DNA of 46,517 bases from an uncultured delta proteobacterium (GTDB lineage: Bacteria > Desulfobacterota > WTBG01 > CAIYCZ01 > CAIRTM01), in assembly GCA_903911225.1 (NCBI GenBank), contig CAIWCT010000117.1, forward strand, positions 1 through 46,517, in the 5' to 3' direction. The position numbers and the translations under genes were made by a program. Below, in pieces: positions 17,718-26,378 of the stretch (the first letter of the stretch is position 1; each line of letters begins with the position of its first letter). The notes under the pieces are model-generated. The model ran no database searches and was not told where the DNA came from. It saw only the letters and a program-made list of their open reading frames with translations.

Positions 17718-18464
17718 ATGCTGAAAGTACTTCTAGCCGCTTTACAACAGGGATATAGAACAAGCACCTATCCCAAAACCGTATCGGTGCTTCCGGACAG
17801 GTTTCGGGGGCTGCCCGTTTTAGACAGAGCACACTGCTCACCCGGCTGCAGTTTGTGCATGGACGCCTGCCCGGGCGATGCGCTCTGCGCAGGATTAAAA
17901 ATTGATCTCGGTCGCTGCCTGTTTTGCGGCTCCTGTGCGCATGCCTGCCCTTCGGGGTCAATCAGCTTTTCCCAGGACTATCGCCTTGCCGTGAGAAAAC
18001 GCGAAGACCTGGTTTTGGAAAATAATGCGTTGAAGCTGGCCGGGGCGCTGGATAAAAAAAGCAGAGCGCTTTTCGGCCGTTCCTTAAAGCTGCGGCAGGT
18101 AAGTGCAGGCGGATGCAATGCCTGTGAGGCAGATACCAATGTTTTAAGTACCGTGGTATATGATCTGGGCCGCTTCGGCATACAGTTTGTCGCCTCCCCT
18201 CGCCATGCCGACGGATTGCTTATTACCGGCCCTGTTTCCCGCAATATGGTTTCAGCGCTTAAAAAAACATATGATGCTGTTGCCTGGCCCAAGCTGGTTA
18301 TAGCCGTAGGGGCCTGCGCTGTTTCCGGCGGGATATATCGGGATCATCCGGAGGTAACAAACGGTGCAGATCAGCTGCTGCCGGTTGATTTATATGTGCC
18401 CGGCTGCCCGCCCCATCCCCTGTCAATTCTGGATGGCCTTCTTCGGCTGCTGGGCAGAATTTAA
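17718..18464 (+). CDS. Fused 2x[4Fe-4S] ferredoxin and NuoB-like small subunit (HyfH-HyfI fusion)
   Basis: 248 residues. Residues 35-85 hold two [4Fe-4S] motifs: Cys40, 44, 47, 51 and Cys67, 70, 73, 77. Residues 110-245 are the NuoB/small-hydrogenase-subunit domain with all four proximal-cluster cysteines: GGCNACEAD (133, 136), VGACAVSGG (200) and VPGCPPHP (230). E. coli encodes these as separate HyfH and HyfI; here they are one chain. The electron path from a soluble donor (probably ferredoxin) to the base of the large subunit is therefore complete even though the NiFe site is not. Last gene of the operon. Confidence 0.86.
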   Translation: MLKVLLAALQQGYRTSTYPKTVSVLPDRFRGLPVLDRAHCSPGCSLCMDACPGDALCAGLKIDLGRCLFCGSCAHACPSGSISFSQDYRLAVRKREDLVLENNALKLAGALDKKSRALFGRSLKLRQVSAGGCNACEADTNVLSTVVYDLGRFGIQFVASPRHADGLLITGPVSRNMVSALKKTYDAVAWPKLVIAVGACAVSGGIYRDHPEVTNGADQLLPVDLYVPGCPPHPLSILDGLLRLLGRI

Positions 18465-18519
18465 CCCAACACTGCAGCGCTCGGGAGCCCATGAAAGGGC
18501 CCATATCGCAACCCAATCG

Positions 18520-18547
18520 TTGACTAAAAGTGCAAATTATGTAAAAA
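18520..18547 (+). promoter_or_regulatory. Possible promoter of the acetate transporter gene
   Basis: TTGACT (18520-18525) is followed after 16 bases by TAAAAA (18542-18547). The -10 match is weak. The gene starts 40 bases downstream with an excellent ribosome-binding site. Confidence 0.35.
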
Positions 18548-18586
18548 TAGAACAATTTTTTAACCCTTAAACCGCCAGGAGGATGC

Positions 18587-19180
18587 ATGAGCACCATAGA
18601 CCAACAAACTATCACTATCAAGGACACCACATCAAATCCGGCGCCGCTGGGCCTGCTGGGGTTCGGCATGACAACCGTGCTGCTGAACATTCACAATGCC
18701 GGCTTTTACCCCATTGATACCATGATTCTGGGAATGGGAATCTTCTATGGCGGCGCAGCCCAGGTAATAGCAGGCATTATGGAATGGAAGAAGAACAACA
18801 CCTTCGGCACGACAGCCTTTACCTCCTATGGCATGTTCTGGCTGACGCTGGTTGCACTGATTTGTCTGCCGAAAATGATTTCAGGCCTTGTGGGGCCCAA
18901 TCCAACCGCTTTTGGATGCTATCTGGTTATGTGGGGTATTTTTACCGGCGTCATGTTTATCGGCACATTGAAGCTCAGCCGCGCGCTACAGTTTGTGTTT
19001 CTGTCTCTGACAATACTGTTTTTTCTTCTGGCAGCTGGGAAATTTACCGGCAATGAAGCCATTACTAACGTTGCCGGCTATGAAGGAATAATCTGCGGCC
19101 TGTCGGCAATCTATACCGGCCTTGCCCAGGTTCTCAATGAAATATACGGCAGGGAAGTTTGCCCTCTGGGAAAAATGTGA
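18587..19180 (+). CDS. satP: Acetate/succinate uptake transporter (GPR1/FUN34/YaaH, SatP family)
   Basis: 197 residues, six transmembrane helices. The family signature [14 protein letters not shown] sits just before helix 1, and [15 protein letters not shown] with [14 protein letters not shown] follows, as in SatP. These proteins are channel-like carriers for acetate and succinate with proton symport. AGGAGG precedes the start by five bases. It stands alone between the hydrogenase-related operon and two OFA transporters, giving a cluster of small organic acid transport. A strong bidirectional terminator follows. Confidence 0.88.
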   Translation: MSTIDQQTITIKDTTSNPAPLGLLGFGMTTVLLNIHNAGFYPIDTMILGMGIFYGGAAQVIAGIMEWKKNNTFGTTAFTSYGMFWLTLVALICLPKMISGLVGPNPTAFGCYLVMWGIFTGVMFIGTLKLSRALQFVFLSLTILFFLLAAGKFTGNEAITNVAGYEGIICGLSAIYTGLAQVLNEIYGREVCPLGKM

Positions 19181-19201
19181 TCGCAGGAATTTAAAAAGGT
19201 G

Positions 19202-19238
19202 AAAAAAAGGGGGGCCTCTTTGAGGCCCCCCTTTTTTT
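19202..19238. terminator. Bidirectional Rho-independent terminator
   Basis: A 17-bp stem (19202-19218 with 19222-19238) with a TTT loop, A-tract on one side and T-tract on the other. It separates the convergent acetate transporter and OFA genes and works for both strands. Confidence 0.9.
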
Positions 19239-19259
19239 ATGGCATTTTAAAACAAGCAG

Positions 19260-20597
19260 CTATTGTTTTGCCTGCTCAGCTGCTGCAGGCTTGGGTGTTT
19301 TCAGCATAAGCGTCAGCAGGGTGCCCACGCCGAGCATAACAGCCGCGATGATGAGCGAGGCGGTGTAGCTTCCTGTTGAAGCCATGAGTGTTTGCTGCAC
19401 ACGGCTCATGACAAAGCCGCCCACACCCCATGCGGTAAACAGTATGCCGTAGTTGACGCCGAATGATTTCAGGCCCCAGCGGTCTTTGGCAAAAGAGGGA
19501 AACAGAGACAGGTTTGCCCCGTAGTTAAAGCCGATAAACGTGGCAAGCAGCACTATCAGCACCGCGCTTGTTTCCTTTGAACTCACCAGGGGAATTGCTG
19601 CAAGCATCAAAACCGCCTGAAAGATCAGCACGCCGGCAAGGGTCGCCTTGCGGCCGAATTTGTCGGAAGCCATGCCTGAAATAATGCGGCCGCCGGCATT
19701 GCCGATTGCCATGATCGCCACCGCAACGAAAGCCGCCGAGCCCATGCTCTTCTTGGCCATGCCGGCAACGCTTGAGATAACCATGAGGCCGGCACCTGCG
19801 CCGATAAAATAAATGGCCCACAGCATCCAGAATTCCAGCGTTTTTATGAGCTGCGAAGCGGGAATATCATTGTGGCTGACAACGGCTTTGCTTTTCTGCG
19901 TGGCGGCAGAGCCGCCCGGCACATAGCCGGCCGGAGGGTTTACCAGAAAGGTTGAAAGGCCGCATACGACGACGATAAAAGAAATGCCGTATATCATCAT
20001 TGCCTTATTTATGCCTACTGCGCCCAGTGAAAATTCATACAGAGGCGCAATATTAGAAGCAGAGAAATATATTGCGACCCTGACAGGGACTGCGCCCAGT
20101 AAAAATTCAGACAGAGGCGCAATATAGACCGGCGCCAGGCCGAAGCCCGCTACAACCAGCCCTGCGATCAGGCCGGTCTTTGCCGGGGGAAACCATTTTA
20201 GGGCCGGAGGCGTTGCAGAGGAATACCCGAAGCCGATGCCCGTTCCCGCCAGAACGCCGAAACCGAGCACCCAGCCGACATAGCTGGTTGTCTGCGAAAT
20301 CATAAGAAGCCCGAGGCCGACCAGAATGCCGCCCATAAAGGCTGTTATGCGGGGCCCGAATTTGTCCTGGCACTTACCGGCAAGAATCATTGAAAAAGCA
20401 AAAACCAGGCAGCATACTGAATACGGGTCATTCAGCTGTGACAGATCCCAGGTGAAGGCTCCCTCGCCACCTGCTTTTACAGACTTCTCTATGGCGCCCT
20501 TAAACATACTCCAGGCATAGAGTATTCCAAGGGCCAGATTAATTCCCAACCCTCCGAATGTTACAGACCACCCCTTGTTTTTTACACCTTCAGACAT
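19260..20597 (-). CDS. OFA-family MFS transporter (oxalate/formate antiporter-like), with internal duplication
   Basis: 445 residues from the chosen ATG, 12 predicted helices. Family features: GWSVTFGGLGINLALGILYAW at the start, GFGVLAGTGIGFGYSSATPP and LKWFPPAKTGLIAGLVVAG, and the central linker NPPAGYVP. OFA proteins exchange or import small carboxylates such as oxalate, formate or pyruvate. AAGGAG five bases upstream fixes the start at 20597 and not the ATG 12 codons earlier. Residues after VYIAPLSEFLLGAV are followed by a near copy (NIAPLYEFSLGAV): a 24-residue in-frame insertion absent from usual members. Whether the protein still folds is uncertain. Substrate unproven. Confidence 0.85.
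   Translation of the reverse strand: MSEGVKNKGWSVTFGGLGINLALGILYAWSMFKGAIEKSVKAGGEGAFTWDLSQLNDPYSVCCLVFAFSMILAGKCQDKFGPRITAFMGGILVGLGLLMISQTTSYVGWVLGFGVLAGTGIGFGYSSATPPALKWFPPAKTGLIAGLVVAGFGLAPVYIAPLSEFLLGAVPVRVAIYFSASNIAPLYEFSLGAVGINKAMMIYGISFIVVVCGLSTFLVNPPAGYVPGGSAATQKSKAVVSHNDIPASQLIKTLEFWMLWAIYFIGAGAGLMVISSVAGMAKKSMGSAAFVAVAIMAIGNAGGRIISGMASDKFGRKATLAGVLIFQAVLMLAAIPLVSSKETSAVLIVLLATFIGFNYGANLSLFPSFAKDRWGLKSFGVNYGILFTAWGVGGFVMSRVQQTLMASTGSYTASLIIAAVMLGVGTLLTLMLKTPKPAAAEQAKQ
20017..20126. repeat. Direct repeat inside the OFA gene (72-bp offset)
   Basis: Bases 20017-20053 and 20089-20125 match at 35 of 37 positions, 72 bp apart. The unit is exactly 24 codons, so the frame is kept. Confidence 0.85.
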
Positions 20598-20619
20598 CGT
20601 TTCTCCTTCTTTTCTTGTA

Positions 20620-20838
20620 TTAACGGTTTTCATTACCTCTGGTTATCTGCGGGGCAGGATTGATGCTGTGCTTCACTGCATCTTCCTCTATGCCCATGAA
20701 CACGAATACGATGTGCTGCAATGAATATCCTGTTTGCGCGAACAGTTCCAGAATGCCGATTCTGTCGCCTGTGCATCGTTTGTGTTGTAACCAGTTGTCT
20801 ATGTTGTGAGCAGGAAAAGAGCCGGACGATTTGATTCT
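20620..20838 (-). pseudogene. Coding-like frame without a start codon, upstream of the OFA gene
   Basis: A 72-codon open frame between a TGA (20839-20841) and its TAA stop (20620-20622) reads like real protein: NWLQHKRCTGDRIGIL, then LFAQTGYSLQHIVFVFMG and IEEDAVKHS. It ends 22 bases before the OFA start, in operon-like position. There is no ATG or GTG near the front; the first TTG lies more than halfway. I take it as the 3' remnant of a gene or a frameshifted gene. No family recognised. Confidence 0.35.
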
Positions 20839-21134
20839 TCAAATTTTTAAAGACGCAGCTTATTATAATAAGCTCCAGTGCCACCGTGTATGGTGCTGCG
20901 AACGGTTTTCCGGCAAACTTAATTGCGGCATCTTTGTGTTTTGATGTTTTCGCAAATCTTAAAAAATTGCGAAAAAGCGCCCCACAGTACTATAACCTAT
21001 TTTAAAATTCAAGAAAAAAGATAACATTGAAAATACGCCAATGCCGGGGGTCGTGCTTTATGCGGATGTGCCGGCAGCCTGCCTTGAAAGCTTCGTTTCG
21101 CAGACTGGGTTGAGAAAGCAGAATAAAATCGGTT
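20839..21134. other. Intergenic region with an 18-base perfect palindrome
   Basis: No gene seen between the coding-like remnant and the second OFA gene. Bases 20857-20874 form a perfect palindrome (AGCTTATTA and its complement). It could be an operator for the downstream minus-strand OFA gene, or a hairpin. The rest shows no clear structure. Confidence 0.45.
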
Positions 21135-22427
21135 TTAAGCTGATGGCGCTGCTTTACGCCCAGTACCTGTGAAAGCGGTATTGTTGAGAAAAAGCGAGCA
21201 GACAAGACCGATTAGAAGCAGGCTTGCGGCAATGGTAAATGTCAGCGGACCGGCATTTCCCTTATAGGTGTCTTTGATGACTGCGGCAATCTGCGGGCCT
21301 GCAACACCCCCAAGAGACCATGCGGTGAGGATTGCGCCGTAGACAACGGGCATGAGCCTGGGGCCGAACACATCAAGAATAAAAGACGGCATAGTTCCAA
21401 AACCACCGCCATAGCACAACAGTACATAGCAAACGATAATGCTGAAAAGAGCAGGGCTGCTCACGAAGCTCAGCATAAAAAATGCAGCTATTTGCGTTGC
21501 CAGAATTACGCGGAATGTCTGAATGCGTCCGATCCTGTCTGAAAGCCCGCCCCAGAAAAAGCGGCCAATTCCGTTGAAGATGGAGCTTATAGCGATGAGG
21601 GTGGCCCCCGCAGAAGCCAGCGCCGCTGTATCCATGCCGGGGCTTGTCTTTGCCAGCATATCCTGCAGCATGGGTGACTGGAATCCGATGAACATAATGC
21701 CTGCTGTGATATTAATAAAGAATATAAGCCACATGAGAGCCCATTTTCTTGAAAAAATGCAGGCACTGGCACTGAGTGTCAAGTCCGCCTTTTGAATGGC
21801 AGCGCTTGCCACCGGCGTGGTATAGCCTGCCGGGATATACCCCGCCGGCGGATTCTTAATAAAGGAGGCGAAAATGAGAGTTGTTCCCATGATACTGCCA
21901 ATATAAATAAAGGTCATGGTAAGATCGTTGCCTGTGATGCTCATGAGTGCCGGGCCGATAACTTTTGACATGAACAGGGCGCCGAAACCAAATCCCATGA
22001 CCACCATGCCTGTGGCAAAACCCTTTTTGTCTGGAAACCACTTGCCAATGGTTGCGACCGGGGTCACATAGCCAAGACCCATACCGATGCCACCAATGAC
22101 ACCAAATCCGAGGTAGAGAAGAATAAGGCTGTGGTTTTTGAGGGCAATCCCGCCGATGATATAGCCCATGGCATACATGGCGCAGCCGATCATGGCCAGC
22201 CGCGTCGGACCGATTTTGGACAGATTAATACCCCCCCATGCAGCCGCAAAACCGAGGAAAAATATGGCTATGGAAAAAGTCCAGGCAGTCTGGGCGTTTG
22301 TCCAGCCCATGGCGGTTACGATTGGTTTTTGAAAAAAGCTCCAGGCGTAAACTGTGCCAAGGCACAACTGCAGCATGGTGCCCATAATAGCGACAAGCCA
22401 GCGGTTCGGTCTGTTTTTATCGGTCAT
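21135..22427 (-). CDS. OFA-family MFS transporter (oxalate/formate antiporter-like), second copy
   Basis: 430 residues, 12 predicted helices. Clear OFA pattern: NRWLVAIMGTMLQLCLGTVYAW, GFGVIGGIGMGLGYVTPVAT, GKWFPDKKGFATGMVVMGFG, linker NPPAGYIPAGY. It is a diverged paralogue of the neighbour at 19260 and lacks that gene's duplication. Both are on the minus strand but 537 bp apart, so probably separate transcripts. Likely moves a small carboxylate across the inner membrane; direction and substrate unknown. The ribosome-binding site before the ATG is poor. Confidence 0.87.
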   Translation of the reverse strand: MTDKNRPNRWLVAIMGTMLQLCLGTVYAWSFFQKPIVTAMGWTNAQTAWTFSIAIFFLGFAAAWGGINLSKIGPTRLAMIGCAMYAMGYIIGGIALKNHSLILLYLGFGVIGGIGMGLGYVTPVATIGKWFPDKKGFATGMVVMGFGFGALFMSKVIGPALMSITGNDLTMTFIYIGSIMGTTLIFASFIKNPPAGYIPAGYTTPVASAAIQKADLTLSASACIFSRKWALMWLIFFINITAGIMFIGFQSPMLQDMLAKTSPGMDTAALASAGATLIAISSIFNGIGRFFWGGLSDRIGRIQTFRVILATQIAAFFMLSFVSSPALFSIIVCYVLLCYGGGFGTMPSFILDVFGPRLMPVVYGAILTAWSLGGVAGPQIAAVIKDTYKGNAGPLTFTIAASLLLIGLVCSLFLNNTAFTGTGRKAAPSA

Positions 22428-22493
22428 ATGTTTGAATTGCAGGACAGGTTTCTGTTTTGTTTGTATCTTTCACCTGCATGACAGCGGATTGCA

Positions 22494-22647
22494 TGCGGAT
22501 GCAAAAAATTTGATTCTACACGCATGGGCGGCAATACGCAAGCACGGGAAAGTTTTTGCATCCCCTCTGGAAAAGCTTTGGCTGTTGATAGCTTTCTTTA
22601 TTGATTACCTCCAGACTGCATTTGCAATCGGGCCGGACATGGACTAG
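22494..22647 (+). other. Short coding-like frame, uncertain
   Basis: The frame ending at the TAG at 22645-22647 contains a plausible amphipathic protein segment (LILHAWAAIRKHGKVFA, then EKLWLLIAFFIDYLQTAFAI). No good start or ribosome-binding site; the same frame further upstream runs antisense through the OFA start. It may be a small gene using a rare start, or a remnant. The remaining bases between the OFA gene and the ABC-F gene show nothing else. Confidence 0.25.
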
Positions 22648-22718
22648 ACTGCATCACTTGCCTATGTGCTGCCGGGTGCGCGAACTGCCCCTACGCCTGT
22701 TGTTTATAAAGGATTACT

Positions 22719-24611
22719 ATGCCGCTAATTGATATGAAAAAAATCGGCCTGAGCTTCGGCGGGCCACAGCTGCTTGAGGGCGTTGATCTGGTGATTGAAC
22801 CGGACGAGCGTATTTGCCTGCTGGGGCGCAATGGCGAGGGCAAATCAAGTCTTATAAAGATTATTAACGGCAATCTGCAACCCGACCGGGGCGAAATAGC
22901 ATATCGCCAGGGCCTGCGGCTGGGGCTTCTCGAGCAGGAGGTGCCGGGCGGTATGCCGGGCACGGTCTTTGATGTGGTTGCAGGCGGGATCAGCGGCTTG
23001 GGCGAACTGGTCGCTCAGTATCACGGCCTGAGCCGCCGCATGGAGGCTGAACACGATGAAACCCTGACCTACCGCCTTGGTGAGCTGCAGCACCTGCTGG
23101 AGCTTGAAGGCGGCTGGCAGATCGAGCAGAAGGTCGCATCTGTTATTTCCCGGCTTGAGCTTCCGGCGGACAGCTCCTTTGCAACTTTGTCTGCAGGGCT
23201 CAAGCGCCGCACCATGCTTGGCCGTGCTCTGGTGCGGCAGCCGGAGCTGCTGCTGCTTGACGAGCCCACCAATCATCTTGACATTGAATCCATCGGCTGG
23301 ATGGAAGAGTTTCTGCTGCGCTTTGAAGGCAGCATTCTTTTTGTTACCCATGACCGCATGTTTTTGCGCCGACTTGCCACGCGTATCGTGGAGCTTGACC
23401 GCGGCAGGCTTATAAGCATGCCTGGTGATTATGACACCTATCTCAGGCGCAAGCAGGCAGAGCTCGTTGCTGAAGAAAACCAGAGGGATGTTTTTGATAA
23501 AAAACTGGCCCAGGAGGAAATTTGGATCAGGCAGGGCGTTAAAGCACGCCGTACGCGCAATGAAGGCCGCGTGCGTGAGCTGGAGCTGCTGCGCTCGCAG
23601 CGCAGCGCGCGCAGGTTTGTGCCGGGCATGGTTCAGATGAATGCGGTTGACTCCGGCATGAGCGGTAAAATTGTCTGCGAGCTGACAGCCGCCACCTTTG
23701 GCTATGAGGGCAATCCGGTCATCAGAGATTTTTCAACCATCATTATACGCGGAGACCGCATCGGCATCATGGGCCCCAACGGCGCGGGCAAGACCACGCT
23801 TATCAGGCTGCTGCTGGGGCAGCTGCAGCCGCAGGCAGGCACTGTGCGCCTGGGCACCAATCTCGAGATTGCCTACTTTGATCAGCTGCGCAGCCAGCTT
23901 GATGAAGACAAGACCGTGTTTGACAATATCGCCGGCGGCAACCCCATGGTGACTATTGACGGCAAGACACGGCATGTCTACGGCTATCTGCAGGACTTTC
24001 TTTTTGCGCCCGATCGGTCCCGAAGCCCTGTCAGCAGCCTGTCGGGCGGGGAGCGCAATCGGCTTTTGCTCGCAAAACTTTTTATACAGCCGTCAAACCT
24101 TCTGGTGCTTGATGAGCCCACCAATGACCTTGATGTCGAGACCCTGGAGCTTCTGGAGGAGCTGCTGCTGCAGTATGCAGGCACCGTGCTGCTGGTGAGC
24201 CACGACCGTTATTTTCTCAATAATGTCGTCACCAGTACGGTGGTTTTTGAAGGCGGCGGCAGAATCGGCGAGTATGTGGGTGGCTATGACGACTGGCTGC
24301 GGCAGCGACCGCAGATTGCGCAAACCGAGCCGCAACAGAAAACCGCTGCCAAACCCCGGCGTGAAAAACAGCCCGGCAGGCGAAAGCTTACATTTAAGGA
24401 GCAGCGCGAGCTTGAGGCCCTGCCTGCACAGATAGACCAGCTGGAAGCCGAGCATAAGGCCCTGTATGAAAGGCTTTCAAGTCCCGAGCTCTACCGGCAG
24501 GACGGCCCTGCTGTGGCGCAGGTAACTTCTCGTTATAAACAGATCGAGCAGGAGCTGCCGCTTCTCTATGCCCGTTGGGAAGAGCTTGAAGAGATTCTGA
24601 AAAATACGTAA
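22719..24611 (+). CDS. uup: ABC-F family ATPase (Uup-like)
   Basis: 630 residues, close to E. coli Uup in length and layout. Two ATP-binding cassettes without membrane domain: Walker A LLGRNGEGKSS at about 35-44 and GPNGAGKTT at about 351-359; Walker B LLLLDEPTNHLD and LLVLDEPTNDLD; signature LSGGERNR in the second half. The cassettes are joined by a charged linker, and the C-terminal 80 residues (EQRELEALPAQIDQLEAEHK) form a coiled coil as in Uup. ABC-F proteins act on ribosomes or DNA branched structures, not in transport. The first signature is LSAGLKRR, a usual Uup variant. AAAGGA precedes the start. Confidence 0.88.
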   Translation: MPLIDMKKIGLSFGGPQLLEGVDLVIEPDERICLLGRNGEGKSSLIKIINGNLQPDRGEIAYRQGLRLGLLEQEVPGGMPGTVFDVVAGGISGLGELVAQYHGLSRRMEAEHDETLTYRLGELQHLLELEGGWQIEQKVASVISRLELPADSSFATLSAGLKRRTMLGRALVRQPELLLLDEPTNHLDIESIGWMEEFLLRFEGSILFVTHDRMFLRRLATRIVELDRGRLISMPGDYDTYLRRKQAELVAEENQRDVFDKKLAQEEIWIRQGVKARRTRNEGRVRELELLRSQRSARRFVPGMVQMNAVDSGMSGKIVCELTAATFGYEGNPVIRDFSTIIIRGDRIGIMGPNGAGKTTLIRLLLGQLQPQAGTVRLGTNLEIAYFDQLRSQLDEDKTVFDNIAGGNPMVTIDGKTRHVYGYLQDFLFAPDRSRSPVSSLSGGERNRLLLAKLFIQPSNLLVLDEPTNDLDVETLELLEELLLQYAGTVLLVSHDRYFLNNVVTSTVVFEGGGRIGEYVGGYDDWLRQRPQIAQTEPQQKTAAKPRREKQPGRRKLTFKEQRELEALPAQIDQLEAEHKALYERLSSPELYRQDGPAVAQVTSRYKQIEQELPLLYARWEELEEILKNT

Positions 24612-24792
24612 TACAACACACACAATATCTGACAATATGTCCTGTTTTTATTCTCTGTATCCGTAACTATTCAGGTAACAAGGTTCAAGAAAGCTGAACA
24701 TCAAATATTTAACACAAAACTGCCAATGATCAAGGATACTAAAATATATGGTAGGTGCAGGCCCCTGCGCCTTTTTAGGTTTTTGTTTTTTT

Positions 24793-24935
24793 TCCTCCCC
24801 TTGTGGGAGGGATACAGGGAGGGGGTTTAAATCCTAAATTTTGTCCGTCGCCGGAAAAGCAGCTATAGGGTACATTGACAGGGAGTAAAACATATTTTAG
24901 GCCCCCTCCCTCAGTCCCTCCCACAAGGGGAGGGA
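24793..24935. repeat. Large inverted repeat (palindromic intergenic element)
   Basis: Two arms of about 35 bases (24793-24829 and about 24900-24935) are inverted copies with a core CTCCCCTTGTGGGAGGGA in both. The 70-base interior begins and ends with AAATCCTAAATTT-like and ATATTTTAGG sequence, extending the symmetry. It has the look of a non-coding miniature element. Confidence 0.7.
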
Positions 24936-24979
24936 AGAACGATTAACCAACAAAGGTCGGGGGGGGGCTGAATAGTGAC

Positions 24980-25018
24980 AAAAAAAGTTACATGCTCCAG
25001 AGTATGTAACTTTTTTTT
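24980..25018. terminator. Bidirectional Rho-independent terminator
   Basis: A-tract plus GTTACAT (to 24993) pairs with ATGTAAC plus T-tract (25004-25018) around a 10-base loop. It serves the convergent ABC-F and FAD-reductase genes. Confidence 0.8.
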
Positions 25019-25077
25019 AGCTGGTTTATCTATTCTGTCGAAATGGACAATTCGGCTGCACCATGTAGCTAAATGAC

Positions 25078-26352
25078 CTAGAGCATATCGCTCAGCGTTG
25101 TTTTGGCGCGGCTGTTTATCTTTGCATGCAGTTCAGGCCGTTCAGAGCGTATCCGGTCTTCATGCTTTAAAATAGCTCCCCACATGAGCCGCGGAGATTT
25201 ATACTGGTTATAGGTCCCTTCAAGAATTTCGCCCTCGATGAGTCCAAAGAGATAGTCAAGCTCCTCATCAGTGTAGGTCGGCACCAGGGCAAACCCCTGC
25301 GCAACCTGCAGGTAGTCATCGCCGTTGAACTCGAAGGCCTCCTGCCACCACGCAGTGTACTGGCCGAATCCGTTACTGCCCGCAAGCTCACCGGCAACGG
25401 CGCGTGCTGCGCGGAAGCCGCAGGCAAGGGCGCCCTGCATCTCAACTTCTACATAGGCCGCCGCATCGCCGATAACCAGCACATTGCCGCGGAAGGGCTC
25501 CCGCAGCGACGTGTAGGCCCGCGCGGCGCATCCGGTTTTCCCGACAACAGCTGCGCTGCCAAGCGCCGGAGCAAGAGCTCCCTTTGTGGTAATATTGTGA
25601 AAAAGTTTTTCCGGCGGGCTGTTTTTATTGCCGATGACGACCAGGCAGGCCACATCGTTACCCTGGAGAGCGGTGTTCATGGTAATAGGAGCAAGGCCGC
25701 AAAACGCTCTGCCGAAATAGGTGTTCAGAGCGCTGCGCTCAAAGCCTTTGACCCCCTTGAGAAAATAGATCACGCACAGGGCCGAGGCAAAACACTGGCG
25801 CTTGCTGTTCAGACCCATCCGCTCCGCGGTTCGCGAGTTGACGCCATCGGCAATGACAAGCTTGCGTGCGCTGATGGTTTCGCTTTTTTTTTCGCAGGTG
25901 ACGGACAGCTCTACCGTGTTGCCGTTGTCTCGAACGCCATTGACATGAGCGCCTGAGCGTATATCAACGCCCGCTGCAGCGCAGGCACCCCATAGTTTTT
26001 GCAGCATGAGCCCCTTGTCGATTTTTATGACGATGGGGCTGCGGTCAGGATAGGCGAAATGAATGGTGCGGCCCGCAGGGGAAATAAAATACTTGTCGGT
26101 GACATCAACGGTCGGGCCGCCATACTCGACACGGAAGCCGTTGTTCAGTGACACGATTTTGCCGGCTTCAAGCCGGACCGTATCGCCCTGAAAGTCTTTG
26201 TCCATAATGAGCTGCTCGCAGCAGGCCCGTGTTATGCGCGAAACATCCTGCCGTTTTTCAAGTAGCACCGTTTTCAATCCCAGCTCAGCTGCCGTTTTTG
26301 CCGCCATCAGCCCAGCAGGGCCCGCTCCGATTACCGCAACATCATAGATCAT
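25078..26352 (-). CDS. FAD-dependent oxidoreductase, geranylgeranyl-reductase-like family
   Basis: 424 residues. The N-terminus MIYDVAVIGAGPAGLMAAK carries the FAD-binding GxGxxG (Gly9, 11, 14), followed by a glutamate strand end (VLLEKR). The second FAD contact is GNVLVIGDAAAYVEVEMQGAL. The fold is that of the geranylgeranyl reductase/flavin monooxygenase group, used in anaerobes for reductions as well as lipid saturation. A strong AAAGGAGGT six bases upstream fixes the start at 26352; an earlier in-frame ATG adds ten residues without a ribosome site. The C-terminal part (SPRLMWGAILKHEDRIRSE) is shared with the truncated gene at 45890, so the two are paralogues. Its substrate is unknown. It follows a membrane-protein gene by 26 bp. 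Confidence 0.82.
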   Translation of the reverse strand: MIYDVAVIGAGPAGLMAAKTAAELGLKTVLLEKRQDVSRITRACCEQLIMDKDFQGDTVRLEAGKIVSLNNGFRVEYGGPTVDVTDKYFISPAGRTIHFAYPDRSPIVIKIDKGLMLQKLWGACAAAGVDIRSGAHVNGVRDNGNTVELSVTCEKKSETISARKLVIADGVNSRTAERMGLNSKRQCFASALCVIYFLKGVKGFERSALNTYFGRAFCGLAPITMNTALQGNDVACLVVIGNKNSPPEKLFHNITTKGALAPALGSAAVVGKTGCAARAYTSLREPFRGNVLVIGDAAAYVEVEMQGALACGFRAARAVAGELAGSNGFGQYTAWWQEAFEFNGDDYLQVAQGFALVPTYTDEELDYLFGLIEGEILEGTYNQYKSPRLMWGAILKHEDRIRSERPELHAKINSRAKTTLSDML

Positions 26353-26378
26353 GATACCTCCTTTATATATTATGCTCC

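Larger units (their letters stand above)
24612..25077. other. Intergenic region holding a long inverted repeat and a terminator
   Basis: No gene seen. It contains the imperfect inverted repeat at 24793-24935 and the hairpin terminator at 24980-25018, both given separately. The first 170 bases are AT-rich and without clear structure. Confidence 0.6.

Noticed and set aside
11101-18464. A functional group 4 hydrogenase
   Set aside because: The large subunit lacks both NiFe cysteine pairs, and no hydrogenase maturation genes are in the window.
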